64,000 nt of DNA from Podarcis raffonei (lineage: Eukaryota > Chordata > Lepidosauria > Squamata > Lacertidae): positions 1,061,501-1,125,500 of the forward strand of contig NC_070617.1 in NCBI RefSeq assembly GCF_027172205.1, read 5' to 3'. Positions 11,379 to 21,965 of this stretch are shown here, piece after piece (within the stretch, counting starts at the first letter, position 1; each line of letters opens with the position of its first letter). The notes beneath the pieces were generated by a model. The model saw nothing but the letters and a program-made list of their open reading frames with translations. It did no database searches and was not told the origin of the DNA. The position numbers were made by a program, and so were the translations under genes.

Positions 11379-13969
11379 TTATTGGGGGACTTGACTCTGA
11401 CATCTCTCTCTACATGGCTACTGTCTTAAGCATCTACAAGATTCCACAGGTGTAGTAAGTGTGGGGGCTGTGAATCTCTTCTGCCTCTGGTACAATAATT
11501 ATCTTCTGGGTTCTCAAAGCTTTCTTTTATTTTGGTTCATTTTTCTGAAAAAGGAAATGTGAGAGGAAAATATATACCTGATACAAAAGGACCTGGGGTA
11601 GCTATGCCGTAGTGGTTGGAGGAGAGGGGCTTTGGTGCTTGCCTGACTTTGTCTCCCATGTGTCACTGGGAGGCAACAGGGAGGTTGGAACTGGGCAAAT
11701 GAAGCAGCAGGAGTCTTCCTCCTGCTCCCAGGAAGCTGCACAAGGCCAGTTGCAAGAGGTCAGAGAAACCCTGCTCCTCCTCCCCACCAACAACTGCTGG
11801 AGATGTGCATAATGTTCTTGTGAGATCAACATGCATCCATAAAGGAGTTGAGAAATTCTCACGAGTTATTTTCTTCAAGTAGATACTTGGGATGAACCAC
11901 AACTGTTTGCTCTAACTCTCCAATTCTTGTGGGGTTGATTTCTTCCTCCAGATTGCTTACTGTGTATTAGCTCCAGTGAGAAGCCCAGAGTTGCAGCCCC
12001 AGACATTCTACCGAACGGTGCCCAATGAGAAATATCAATATGCAGGGATTGTCATGCTACTTCTACATTTCCAATGGACATGGGTAGGAATTGTGGCATC
12101 CAATGATGAAAATGGAGAGACCTTTATGCAAAGCTTAGTGCCAATGCTTTCCCAGCATGGAGTCTGTACAGCTTTCAGTGAAAAACTACCAGCCATTTCT
12201 CAGGGTCTAGATAATTTCAGTTCCCTGGAACTCCTCCGGGCCAAGTCCTCTTTCCTGGTGGCCTCAGAAGTCAACATATTGGTTATGTTTGCAGAACTTC
12301 AGACTATAACAGTTGTGAAATGGATGCAATATTTCTTTTCATTAGCAGAAGATGTTGCAGAGAATTCTACAGGCACTGTGTGGATTTTGACAGCCCAGTG
12401 GGCTTTCTCTTCAGAAACAACACAAAGGTATTATGATATACAAGCCTTTGATGGTGCCTTGTCTTTTGCAATTCACACAGAGAAAGTCCAGGGATTTAAA
12501 GACTTCCTTCAGACCCTGAACCCCAACTCTCCAAAGGGAGATGGGTTCCTCCAGGCTTTTTGGCAACAGGCATTCAACTGTTTATTTTCTGCTTCCAATG
12601 AGAGCAATGAGAGCACAAACACCTGCACTGGCCATGAGAGTCTGGAGAGCCTTCCTGGGCATATTTTTGAAATGACCATGACTGGCCAAAGTTACAGTAT
12701 CTATAATGCGGTTTATGCCATTGCACATACTTTACATCAGATGCACTCATCCAGGTCAAAACGCAGAATGATGGCAGGCAGAGGTGGGCTCGATCCTCCA
12801 AAACTGCAACCTTGGCAGGTAAGATTTCCTGTTCAGAGTAAAGCTTTTCTTGGGGATAATCTAATGAGCGATGATACACAGTCCATAGAATGAATACACA
12901 CAAACACATTCACACAAACACAGAGACACACAACCTCTTACAGCTTTTACCTTTCCTCTACAACAATTCCCACATTCTTTTCAGTCCTTAACTGTTTTCC
13001 TTTTCCTTCAAGCTGAAGGAGCCACAATCAAGATAGGACCTGTACTTCCCTTCCATTTGCAGGAGTAGTTGAAGGAGTTATGGCACTCTGTACCCTTTCC
13101 CTGCCTCTCTGGGAACATGGGCTGTCAAGATGTGAATGCATCTCTTTCTGAGGAAAAGTAAATAAACACAGAGACAGAAACAGAGAGAGAGAGTGTGTGT
13201 GTGAGAGAGCAGGGAAAACCCACCATGAGCTGCTCTCCATTTTGTTTTCCCTCTCTCCCTGCACACCCACCTTGCAGGAGGGGCAGTTCCAGGGCTTCCT
13301 GACATGGCACCATTTTGCCTTTCCACACGGACCCCAGAGCTGAACCCTCACGCAAGTGGCAGGCCAGCTGTACTTGCTAGAAATACTTAGGTGCTCCAAA
13401 TGTTGTAGACTGCACAGTTTTGGACTACTTTGCATTGTGTGAAATATATGGATGGATACTTTCTCCTTTCTATAATCCATAAAAGCTCTCCTTTTTTAAA
13501 CTTTGCCTTTGTTTTCTTCTGCCTAGCTGCACTCGTTCTTGAGGAGTATCTCCTTCAACAACAGTGCTGGTGACTTAGTGTCCTTTGATGAGAATGGGGA
13601 GTTAGCAGGTGGATTTGATATTATTAACTGGGTTACTTTTCCAAACCAAACCTTCTCCCGTGTGAAAGTAGGAAAGATAGTTCCACAAGATTCACAAAAC
13701 GTAGACTTCAGCATGGATGAGGAAGCCATCACATGGCACAGATCTTTTAATCAGGTGGGACTATTGCTTTTTAAAAAAAATGAGATACTTTTATTAAGAA
13801 TAAAAATAATAAGGTTAATGCAGATATTCTTTATCATTAATTAGCAAATTGTTTAAGTATGACCCATGTTATTTTACCATCACACATGAGGTGAAAAGTA
13901 GATATTTTCTTCTTTAGAGTTCTGGTTTGAAAGTATATAATGGCGATATATTCCATTATTTTGCATATG

Positions 13970-14087
13970 GAATATTGTTGGCTTCCAACTCCCATCCTCC
14001 CTGATCAATGGCCAGGCTGGTTTTCAGACTGAGGAGAGTTGCAGTCCATTACCACCTGGTGGACCAAAGGTTCCACATCCCTGATAT
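13970..14087. mobile_element. hAT-like MITE remnant (left arm, intron 4)
   Basis: The sequence shows partly self-complementary ends (GGCTTCCAACTCCCATCCTC near 13980, GGTTCCACATCCCTG near 14070), resembling the widespread amniote CAGGGGTGGGGAACC-type non-autonomous elements. The same copy sits at about 26828-26945 in the right arm, so it predates the duplication. The superfamily is inferred from the termini. Confidence 0.5.
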
Positions 14088-14256
14088 ATAGGATTATAGC
14101 ACATTTATGTACGAGTAAACAAACTGAACCAAGTGAGATTTACATCTCAGAAGACAAGGGGAGGCTAAGTTACCCATTTGTTTTGAAAGAAGATTGATGG
14201 TCTTGTGGAGCTTCCTATGTTACTTTCTTTTTTAACTCCCTGTATTTCAAATTCTG

Positions 14257-14609
14257 GGGACACGGGTGGCGCTGTGGGTTAAACCACAGAGCCTAGGACT
14301 TGCCAGTCAGAAGGTCAGTGGTTTGAATCCCCGCGACAGGGTGAGCTCCCGTTGCTCGGTCCCTGCTCCTGCCAACCTAGCAGATCGAAAGCACGTCATG
14401 TGCAAGTAGATAAATAGGTACCGCTCCGGCGGGAAGGTAAAAGGTGTTTCCGTGCGCTGCTCTGGTTCACCAGAAGTGGCTTCGTCATGCTGGCCACATG
14501 ACCTGGAAGCTGTACACTGGCTCCCTCGGCCAATAAAGCGAGATGAGCGCCGCAACCCCAGAGTCATCCACAACAGGACCTAATGGTCAGGGGTCTCTTT
14601 ACCTTTACC
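14257..14609 (+). mobile_element. Sauria-type SINE in receptor A intron 4
   Basis: The tRNA-derived head contains box A-like GTGGGTTAAACCACAG and box B-like GGTTTGAATCCC. The body continues through CCTGCCAACCTAGCAG, and the 3' end, TAATGGTCAGGGGTC then CTTTACCTTTACC, is the BovB-related tail of squamate Sauria SINEs. A 14-base target-site duplication (TATTTCAAATTCTG and TATTTGAAATTCTG) flanks it at 14243-14256 and 14610-14623. Gene B intron 4 has the empty site near 26630. Confidence 0.92.
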
Positions 14610-14744
14610 TATTTGAAATTCTGTTGTCTTCCCTGTCCTCTCTCCGTCCTCCATCTTTATGCAAATGAAAAATTCAATATTCCTTCTCATTCACTCCCAA
14701 TATTTACACTGCAATATTTATTTTTGTACTATTTATTTATGTAC

Positions 14745-16130
14745 ACAAAGCCACTTCCGAGCTCGAGAGGAGGTGGGGTTGCGGGCCCACCCCCTCCCAG
14801 GCACGCGGAGGCTGGCTCTCAGCCCCCGCAAGAGCAGGGGAATCCTTGGGCGCGTAACTGACCCGGCCAGCCAATCGGCGGGCTGGGGAGGCGTGGCCTA
14901 GCATATTTAAGGCCGGCGCGCCCGGGGACCGCCCTCTCTTCCCCGTCCAGCTGCTCCAGTTTCCCATCCCACCCACCCTTAGGTTTAGCTAGCCTTGACC
15001 CAAAAGCAATTATTACTCAGAGACTTTATGATGTCGAATTACAACAAGAAGACGCCCTACTCCCGGAGACGTATAGATGTTTAAAAGCTTGGCCTAATTT
15101 TGCAGCTGCCCCTTACTTAACTAACATCACTAACGAAGCTTATAGATGGGCTTTCTCTAGAGCCCGCTTTGAGACAATGCCCTCAGCAGTGATGTACGGC
15201 AAATTCATGCGGGTACCAATGCATGCGCGTCTCTGCCCCTGTATGTCTAATAAGGTAGAATCTGTTACACACATCCTTCTATTTTGCGAATTTTATAGTG
15301 AAGAGTGAGTTCAACTTATTTTGCCGCTTTTATCAAAATTTATACCCCTACAACATTATTTGGAATCCTCCCCCGAAATTCTACGAAAATACCTTCTGGA
15401 AGATTCCTCAAGCTCAATATCATATGAGGTGGCCAAATTTTGCACTTTAGTAATCAGGAAGCGTAAATCTCCCCTGTTGAATGGCACACTGCGAAGTTCC
15501 CTTGTGTAATCCTTTTTTTTTCTTTTCTGATGTTGTTGATTTCTTTTTGTTTGATCTTGTGGTGTTTAGTGTCACTGGCTTTTGCCATAATAAAACTTGG
15601 TTGGTTGGCTAGCCTTGACCTTGCTATGGACTCCGGTTGGTTGCCGCAAGGGGCCTGGTAGGAATTTTCCCACGTGGCAAATTTCCAGCCATTTGGTTTT
15701 TTCGCCTACCTCGTAGCAAACGTCACAACTTTCCCGGTATTGGTGGTTAGGCATTGGCAGGGGTAATTGTTATGCAAATGAAGAGGGGAAGGAAGCACCA
15801 TCACCTTCCCCCAAAGTGAAGCGTAGTCCGATAAAGGACTCCAGGGGTGTGTGTGTGTGTTGCCCTCTCCAAAGCCTATGGAGGTGTAAACCTAAGGCAT
15901 GCCCCCGAGCGGTGACACCCGTGGGATCCTAGTTGGCGTATTTCAGCAGGACTCCCCCGGCTGGTGGTTAACCTGTCCCGGTCTCCATGCTGGGTAGTTG
16001 ATAGGAACCAATGCCTAAGGCCAATACCTCTCAATTCCTGTAATCAATAAAGTTGTGGCCTTTTACGCCCATTAACCTTAAATAATGTGTCCTGTGTCTT
16101 CATTTCACAAGGGGGAGGGTACTTGCCACG
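14745..16130 (+). mobile_element. Solo LTR-like fossil carrying a nested LINE
   Basis: About 780 bases, excluding the nested LINE, are absent from the same place in gene B (near 26530). The first part has a CCAAT box in a GC-rich setting, a GC-box-like GGGGAGGCGTGGCC and a TATA-like CATATTTAAGG near 14900-14915; the last part has AATAAAG near 16047. This order (promoter, then poly(A) signal, no internal genes) fits a solo LTR of a retrovirus-like element. Exact ends and family are not resolved. It inserted after the arms formed. Confidence 0.6.
15001..15607 (+). mobile_element. 5'-truncated LINE nested in the LTR-like element
   Basis: The fragment encodes a C-terminal Cys/His region like that of the LINE at 1-3368 (HARLCPCMSNK, then THILLFCEFY) and ends with AATAAAAC and a TTGG-repeat tail. 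A 13-base target-site duplication, GCTAGCCTTGACC, flanks it at 14988-15000 and 15608-15620, so it jumped into an element already present. It is probably a sister family of the first LINE with a different tail repeat. Confidence 0.8.
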
Positions 16131-17892
16131 CAACACACCTTTCTGGAATAACGTTAATCATTCAGCTGATCTCTTCTCTTTGGTTAAAACTGTGTTGCTC
16201 ACAAGGCACAAGAGAGCTACATTTTCTCTTCTTTTTATGGCTAGGTGCTGCCCCTTGCCTTGTGTAATGATCGCTGCCATCCAGGCTACAGCAGGAAAAA
16301 GAAGGAGGGGCTGCCATTTTGTTGCTATGATTGTGCTTCGTGTCCACATGGGATGATTTCGAATCAGACGGGTAGGAGACATCACCTGCTATTTTGTATA
16401 ATGCTTCCTAATACCTATTTCAACACTTTCCCTCTATTAGCAGTTCAGGACTCCTAAAGAGAAGAGCAGCTGCACTGATATCTGGAAGAAAAAAGAGATA
16501 GTTGGGGAAACTAAATCCAGAACTTTTACAAAGGAGATCTGTGGAAATAGGTGTGGAATATGTCTGCTGTTATCTGCCTCTTCCCACATGCTACATTGTA
16601 GGAATGGATAGTTTTAGGTGTGTGAGCCAGAAAAAAGCATAAAACTGTCTCCTTATGGAGAACGGTCCTCAGCCCAGCCTCTGAGCCCAAAGTGGCTGTT
16701 CTCAGGAATCCTCCATCACCATGAAGATCTCTCTGGGTGTGACCAACTCAACTAAGGGCACAACCAAAGGCCATGTTCCTGATCACTAACTCCAGATGAA
16801 TGACAGAGTAGATGAAAAATCCATGCACTTTAGGCCCATCAAAACCAAAACCTATCGCAGATTATGCATACTGGCAGGAGATTGTACAAACTGTTGTTAA
16901 TATCCACTTATCTCTGATACTTTTTCCAACTAATTAAGATATTATTTGTTGGAACTCATATACCACTCATTTCATTTTCATTTTTTTCAGATATGGATTA
17001 TTGTTTCCACTGCCAAGATGACCAATTTCCAAACAAGGACAGAGATCAATGCATCCCCAAACGCCAACATTTTCTTTCCTACGCAGAACCTTTAGGGGTC
17101 CTTTTAGCTTCCTTAGCTCTGGTCTTTTCTCTGCTCACAGCTTGGATACTTGGCGTCTTCTCTAGGAATGGGGACACTCCCATTGTCAAAGCCAACAACC
17201 GGGACCTCACCTACACTCTGCTTCTTTCCCTCTTGCTCTGCTTCCTCTGTTCCTTGCTGTTCATTGGCCAGCCTCACCCAGTGAGCTGCTCTTTACAACA
17301 AGCTGCTTTTGGCATCATCTTCTCCATTGCTGTGTCTTGTGTCTTGGCCAAAACCATCACGGTGGTTCTGGCTTTCATGGCCACCAAACCAGGATCCAGG
17401 ATGAGGAAATGGGTGGGGAAATCTCTCACAAACTCGGTTCTTCTTGGTTGCTGCTCCGTTCAAACCAGCATTTGTGCTGCTTGGCTCTGTACGGCTCCTC
17501 CATTCCCAGATGTGGACATGAACTCTCTGATGGAGGAAATCATTGTGGAATGCAACGAAGGTTCTGTTGCGATGTTTTATTCTGTCCTGGGTTATCTGGG
17601 ATTCCTGGCCATGGTCAGCTTCACTATGGCTTTCCTGGCCAAGAGGTTGCCGGACAGTTTCAACGAAGCCAAGTTCATCACCTTCAGCATGTTGGTGTTC
17701 TGCAGCGTTTGGCTGTCCTTTGTTCCCTCTTATCTGAGCACCAAAGGAAAGCAGATGGTGGCTGTGGAGGTCTTTTGCATCTTGGCCTCCAGCGCGGGTT
17801 TGCTGGGTTGTATCTTTGCCCCCAAATTGTACATCATTCTTCTGAGGCCTGACTTGAACAGCAAAGACCACTTAATTCTGAGGAGCAAATAG

Positions 17893-18402
17893 GAATCAGC
17901 TTGCGTTGATGCTTTTAATTTTTGCTGGCATTTATTGGATGAAAACCAGAGAAAGTAATTCCTTGTATTTCTCAACACTCATTCTTTTCATTCCTAGAAA
18001 TAGCCTACAACCTACATCTGTAATCAAAAAAGCTGAGACCAATTTTTAACCCCATAAGGTTGTTCTGCCAATTTGTTATCCTGCCAATACACTGATCTTC
18101 CATTCATAGGGTGCTAAAGGTATATCCTTTCATGGGGAGACATCATCAGTGTGAAACACGTAACTTCTGCAGAGGCTATACTTTATATATTTAGGTAAAA
18201 GCTATATTGTATTTATTTATATGTAATCAGGAAAGGCTGCTGATCTCACAATGTAGCTGCAAAAGCCTGTATAACGTGGCAGAACATTATGGACAATTAA
18301 GCGGTGGCATTTTTAATCCTTTCCGTCATCATCCACCTGTAGATACACGTCCACCTGGCTTCACAAGTTGTCACATTTCCAAGTGGGGCTTCAAAACAAT
18401 TG
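17893..18402 (+). other. 3' flank of receptor A, inner end of left arm
   Basis: 17893-17998 matches the 3' flank of gene B (24205-24313) and 18110-18402 matches 21678-21965, both inverted. The short stretch between them has no match. No gene is visible here. The palindrome symmetry ends at CAATTG near 18402. Confidence 0.75.
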
Positions 18403-19006
18403 AATGACAGGACTTCCGGGGTGGCGACATCGGCAATGGCGGACTCCCTCTGAACTGGAGGGACAAGCTCCGCGTCCTTTCCGCTACGGCGAAGCGGGGA
18501 CCCCTTAAAAAATCACAGGCGGATGAAGCCTGTGACCATGGGACTCGGTGGGCACCCTTAGTGCCCCCCAACCTGCAAAAGAACCCACTAATGGGCTCTG
18601 ATGCGAAGAGGGGGAAGCGGCGCGGTGCTGTGAGTCAACTGCTCTTTCCGTGGAGCGAAGCCGCATAGCCGTTGCCGGAGAGCGCTGCCTTCTTCTTGGG
18701 ACAATTTGGCTTCTAAAAATAATCACCGTGAGTACTTAAACCTTGAAAAATTGGACTTTAAATAAGGAATTGGGAACAGAAAGGAATTGGACTTTCAAAT
18801 TTATTACAATTTGGTACTGAAACGGGAAGATCTAAACAGGAAGTCAGCCTTCCGTTTCCCTGTAGACTGAACAAAGCAAAGACAAAGTAAACTAGAGCTT
18901 TGAAAATCACTATTAAAGGATTGGATTTCATCATCTAAAATAGTTGAACCCCCCCTTTGGCAGCAGGAGGAGAAGGGGGAGCTTTCTTTGGACTGCTTTA
19001 ACCTGC
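18403..19006 (+). other. Repeat-like GC-to-AT gradient, possibly a LINE 5' UTR
   Basis: The stretch starts GACTTCCGGGGTGGCGACAT and grades from GC-rich to A-rich with ATTGGACTTT motifs. This resembles the 5' untranslated region of a vertebrate L1, but no ORF follows, because a solo LTR begins right after. It has no counterpart in either arm. The assignment is tentative. Confidence 0.3.
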
Positions 19007-19011
19007 AGAAG

Positions 19012-19385
19012 TGAAATATACTCAGAGTCGCAAAGTGATTTCATGCTCTTTATTCAGCTCATAGTGGTGAGGAGGAATGAATGAATGAAAGTCCCCTCAA
19101 AGTATCTGCTTTATATACATTATTTACACAATGGGCTGCACATGATTGGCTAATTCCGGAATTCTACTGTAAGCCAATCAGGTTGTGGATTCACTTCTAT
19201 CTGGAGCATGATTGGGTAGTTCCTGCCAACCAATCATACTGCTGCATTGTTCTAGGACCAATCAGACAGCTGCATTCTGAATCCTATTGTTCTAGGACCA
19301 ATCAGACTGCTGCCTTTTGGATCCTATTGTTCTAGGACCAATCAGACTGCTGCAGTTTGGATCCTATTCAACTCAGTACATAACA
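19012..19385 (-). mobile_element. Solo LTR with tandem CCAAT boxes (fossil)
   Basis: Read on the minus strand, the element starts TGTTATGTACTG and ends ATATTTCA. It carries about five CCAATCA-type boxes in direct repeats of about 42 bases (19225-19370 on the plus strand), then a TATA-like TATATAAAG and AATAAAG. A 5-base duplication, AGAAG, flanks it (19007-19011, 19386-19390). No internal genes remain, so it is a solo LTR. Five-base duplications suit Ty3/Gypsy-like or ERV3-like elements; the family is not determined. Confidence 0.85.
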
Positions 19386-19559
19386 AGAAGTAAGTTTAAA
19401 GTAAAGTAATTTTCCACCGTTCTGACCCTGGAGCGGGGTGTCAGGACTGACATTTGAAGCTCATTGACGAGAGACAGAAGTCTTTTGACAGATAGCTAAA
19501 GAAGATAAACATTGTGATTCCACTGTTTCCTTTCGCATTTTAAAATAACAACTATTGAG

Positions 19560-20724
19560 ATATCTTTCTCCATGAGAATTGTCATGTAGGTTATCGAAAG
19601 AACAAGAAAGAAGGAAAGCCATTCTGCTGCTATGATTGCCTTCCGTGTCCAGAAGGGAAGATCTCAAACAAGGAGGGTAAGGAATGCATCACAGGCTTTA
19701 ATTTTACCTGTGCATGAGAAGCTCCTTTCTCTAGTGGGAAAACAGCATGGAAGTAGCCAATATATATTCTGGCATCTCTTTTTTGTTTTAATAAGATTTG
19801 TTTTTTCAATTTTCTTTTTCAGACATGGACAACTGTTTTGAATGCCCTGGAGATCAATATGCAAACAATGAACAGGATGGCTGCCTCCCCAAAGACAAAA
19901 CATTCTTGTCTTATGGAGAACCGTTGGGGATCAGTTTGGCCACCTTTGCCCTCTTCTTTTCCTTCATCACAGCTTTGGCGCTTCAAATATTCACAAAGCA
20001 CAGAGATACTCCCATAGTTAAAGCCAACAACCGCAACCTCACTTATATTCTCCTCCTTTTCCTCCTGCTCTCCTTCCTTTGTGCTCTGCTCTTCATTGGC
20101 CAGCCTCAGGAAGTCACCTGCCTCCTTCGACAAACTGCTTTTGGCATGATCTTCTCAGTGGCAATTTCTTGCATATTGGCCAAAACTGCCATTGTGGTTC
20201 TAGCTTTCATGGCTACCAAGCCAGGGTCCCGAATGAGGAAGTGGCTGGGGAAACCACTGGCCAGCTCCATGGTTCTTTCCTGCTCTTTTATTCAAGCCAC
20301 AATCTGTAGCATATGGCTGGCAACTTCTACTCCTTTCCCAGACGTTGACATGCACTCAATGACTGAAGAAATGATACTAGAATGTAATGAAGGTTCCACT
20401 ATCATGTTTTATTGTGTCCTGGGATTCATGGGTTGGCTGGCCATTGTGAGCTTCACGGTGGCTTTCCTAGCTAGAAAGTTGCCTGACAGTTTCAATGAAG
20501 CCAAATTTATCACCTTCAGCATGTTGGTCTTTTGCAGTGTGTGGCTCTCCTTTGTTCCAACCTACTTGAGCACCAAGGGGAAATATATGGTGGCTGTGGA
20601 GATCTTCTCCATCTTGGCCTCCAGTTGTGGGTTACTGGGCTGCATCTTTCCCCCCAAATGCTATGTTATTTTACTGAGGCCTGAGCTGAACAGCAGGGAG
20701 CAGCTAATAAGAAGACAGTTTTAA
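19560..20724 (+). pseudogene. Partial V2R L in the palindrome loop (exons 5-6 only)
   Basis: Exon 6 (19823-20724, 902 bp) is fully open and carries the last extracellular cysteines, [24 protein letters not shown] and [15 protein letters not shown]. It joins through a short 146-base intron to an exon 5 remnant ending at 19676 ([21 protein letters not shown]), whose 5' end and acceptor are degraded. Exons 1-4 are absent; a solo LTR and other repeats lie where exon 4 would be expected. The body of exon 6 is close to gene C, near identical over about 20330-20690, while its last codons (IRRQF) and 3' flank match gene F. It is most likely a non-functional partial duplicate. Confidence 0.88.
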
Positions 20725-21349
20725 ATAATCCAGAAGTCTGAATCATGCTTGTAATTCTAGGTGTCTGTTATTGCTATTTTTTTTACATGTATGTAATTAG
20801 AAATTAGGCATACTCATTGTCATGGTATTGACGGAGTACGAAGGGGAGAAGGAGAGACGAGCAGACGAAGGGGGGCAGGAAGAGCCAGTGCAGGAAAGGG
20901 GGGAAAGCCCGGAGGAGGAAAGGCTCTCAGATGCTGGAGCAGAGCCTCAACCCCGCACAGGAAGTTCTGGCACGGATAGCGATGCAGTGTCAGTTCCATC
21001 TGCTCAGGAACGGAGAGGGTTAAAGCGGAGGGGGCAGAGACATCAGTTGAGAATGCCACGCCTCTTCTGCTGGAAAAGGGGCAGACGTAAATCACTCCGG
21101 GAATCTGACTCACAGGATTCGGACGTGTAATTATGTGTGCTGCTTGTACATATGTAAAATAAAGGCTGTAGCTATGTATCTCTGAGTGAGCAGAAGCACT
21201 TCTTGTGAAGAGTATTCTCAAGCCATCACACTCATGTCCCTAGAAATTAAAGAATCAACAAGTAAACAATAAAAAAGATCTGGAGGAACTCCAAGAACTC
21301 CTTTGGGAGAAACTGTGAGGACACAATTAGGGGAGTGGTGAATTGCTTA
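20725..21349 (+). other. 3' flank of L, homologous to the 3' flank of F
   Basis: 20725-20817 and 21231-21349, with the solo LTR removed, align at roughly 95 percent by eye with the reverse complement of 57725-57933, the sequence downstream of gene F. No gene is present. Homology stops at the MITE near 21350. Confidence 0.8.
20818..21230 (+). mobile_element. Solo LTR with 5-base duplication (fossil)
   Basis: The 413-base element begins TGTCATGG and ends CCATCACA, with AATAAAG near 21160 and no internal genes. It is flanked by CTCAT at 20813-20817 and 21231-21235. The homologous flank of gene F (near 57840) has the empty site, which confirms the borders. TG...CA termini and the 5-base duplication fit a Ty3/Gypsy-like or ERV3-like LTR. 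It postdates the split of the L and F flanks. Confidence 0.9.
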
Positions 21350-21600
21350 CCGTAGATTCCGGCGTATTAGGCGACTGGGCGTATTAGACGACCCCCCAAA
21401 TTTGCAGCTGCAATTTGGGGGTTTGTCTTATAAGCCCAGTCGCCTAATACGCTGGGCAGTTCCGTGCTGGGAGAAAGCCACCCGGTGCAGAGCAGAGCCC
21501 GCTGCCCGCTGCTGCTGCTTCCGAAGCAGCGGGGTGGGGGGTGGGGGCTCTGCGCCAGGCGGCTTTCTCCCAGCGCGGAGCCCGCACCACAGAGAAGATA
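21350..21600. mobile_element. MITE-like element (TACCGTA terminus, inverted arms)
   Basis: It starts TACCGTAGATTCCGGCGTAT and contains facing copies of GGCGTATTAGGCGACTGGGC around a centre near 21405, followed by a GC-rich body. The terminus and layout resemble the elements at 44500 and 62784. It interrupts the L/F shared flank. The right border is approximate. Confidence 0.5.
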
Positions 21601-21965
21601 AATTTGGAGATTCTGGGTCTGAGGTGGCATTTCTAGGTGAATGAGCACCAATGGGAAGTACATACCGAACAATTGTTTGGAAGTCCCACTTCGAAATGTG
21701 ACAAATTCATTTTCTGAAGCAAGCTGGATGTGGCTGTGTATCTTCATGTGAATGATGAATGAAAGGATTAAAAATGTTCATTCATACTGTTCTGCCATGT
21801 TATACAGGCTTTTTCAGCAACATTCTGTGATCAACAGCTTTCCTTGATTACATATAAATAGGTATGTATAATATAGTTTTCAAATACATATATAAAGTAT
21901 AGACTTGGCAGAAATTACATGTTTCACACTGACGATCTCTCTCCATGAAGGGATACACCTTTACT

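Larger units (their letters stand above)
7746..17892 (+). pseudogene. Vomeronasal type 2 receptor A, exon 2 split by an L2 LINE
   Basis: This is a class C GPCR for vomeronasal chemosignals by homology. Exons: 1, 7746-7978 (signal peptide and start of the ligand-binding domain, donor GTGAGT); 2, 9352-9568 plus 11379-11449; 3, 11952-12818; 4, 13527-13754; 5, 16245-16371 (cysteine-rich domain); 6, 16991-17892 (end of the cysteine-rich domain and seven membrane helices). Exon 6 carries [24 protein letters not shown] and [15 protein letters not shown], all V2R hallmarks. Apart from exon 2, all exons are open with canonical splice sites. Exon 2 is cut after codons for CEKKKNK by an L2 insertion of about 1.8 kb, and about four bases of the exon are missing at the junction. 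Skipping exon 2 would not restore frame (phase 2 to phase 0). It is best read as a recent pseudogene, the paralogue of B. Confidence 0.9.
3369..18402 (+). repeat. Left arm of a large V2R palindrome
   Basis: This segment matches the reverse complement of 21678-34627 in order. It includes the flank at 3370-3540 (against 34440-34627), a CR1/L3 relic, a GC-rich block, all six exons of gene A (against gene B) and the inner flank at 18110-18402 (against 21678-21965). The outer end is hidden by the LINE at 1-3368, so the true boundary may lie outside the window. The arm is longer than its partner because it gained an L1, two MITEs, an L2, a Sauria SINE and an LTR-like element. Confidence 0.93.

Noticed and set aside
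14257-14340. Possible tRNA gene from box A and box B matches
   Set aside because: The match continues into a SINE body and BovB-like tail with target-site duplications; the cloverleaf is not maintained.
17337-17852. Second-frame open reading (171 codons) within exon 6 of A, and its copy in B
   Set aside because: It is a shadow of the receptor frame; the same pattern follows every closely related exon 6.
17293-17871. Long antisense open frame (192 codons) over exon 6 of A, with a twin at 24335-24913 over B
   Set aside because: It is the mirror frame of a conserved exon; it has no domain, no start context and lies wholly inside a real coding exon.
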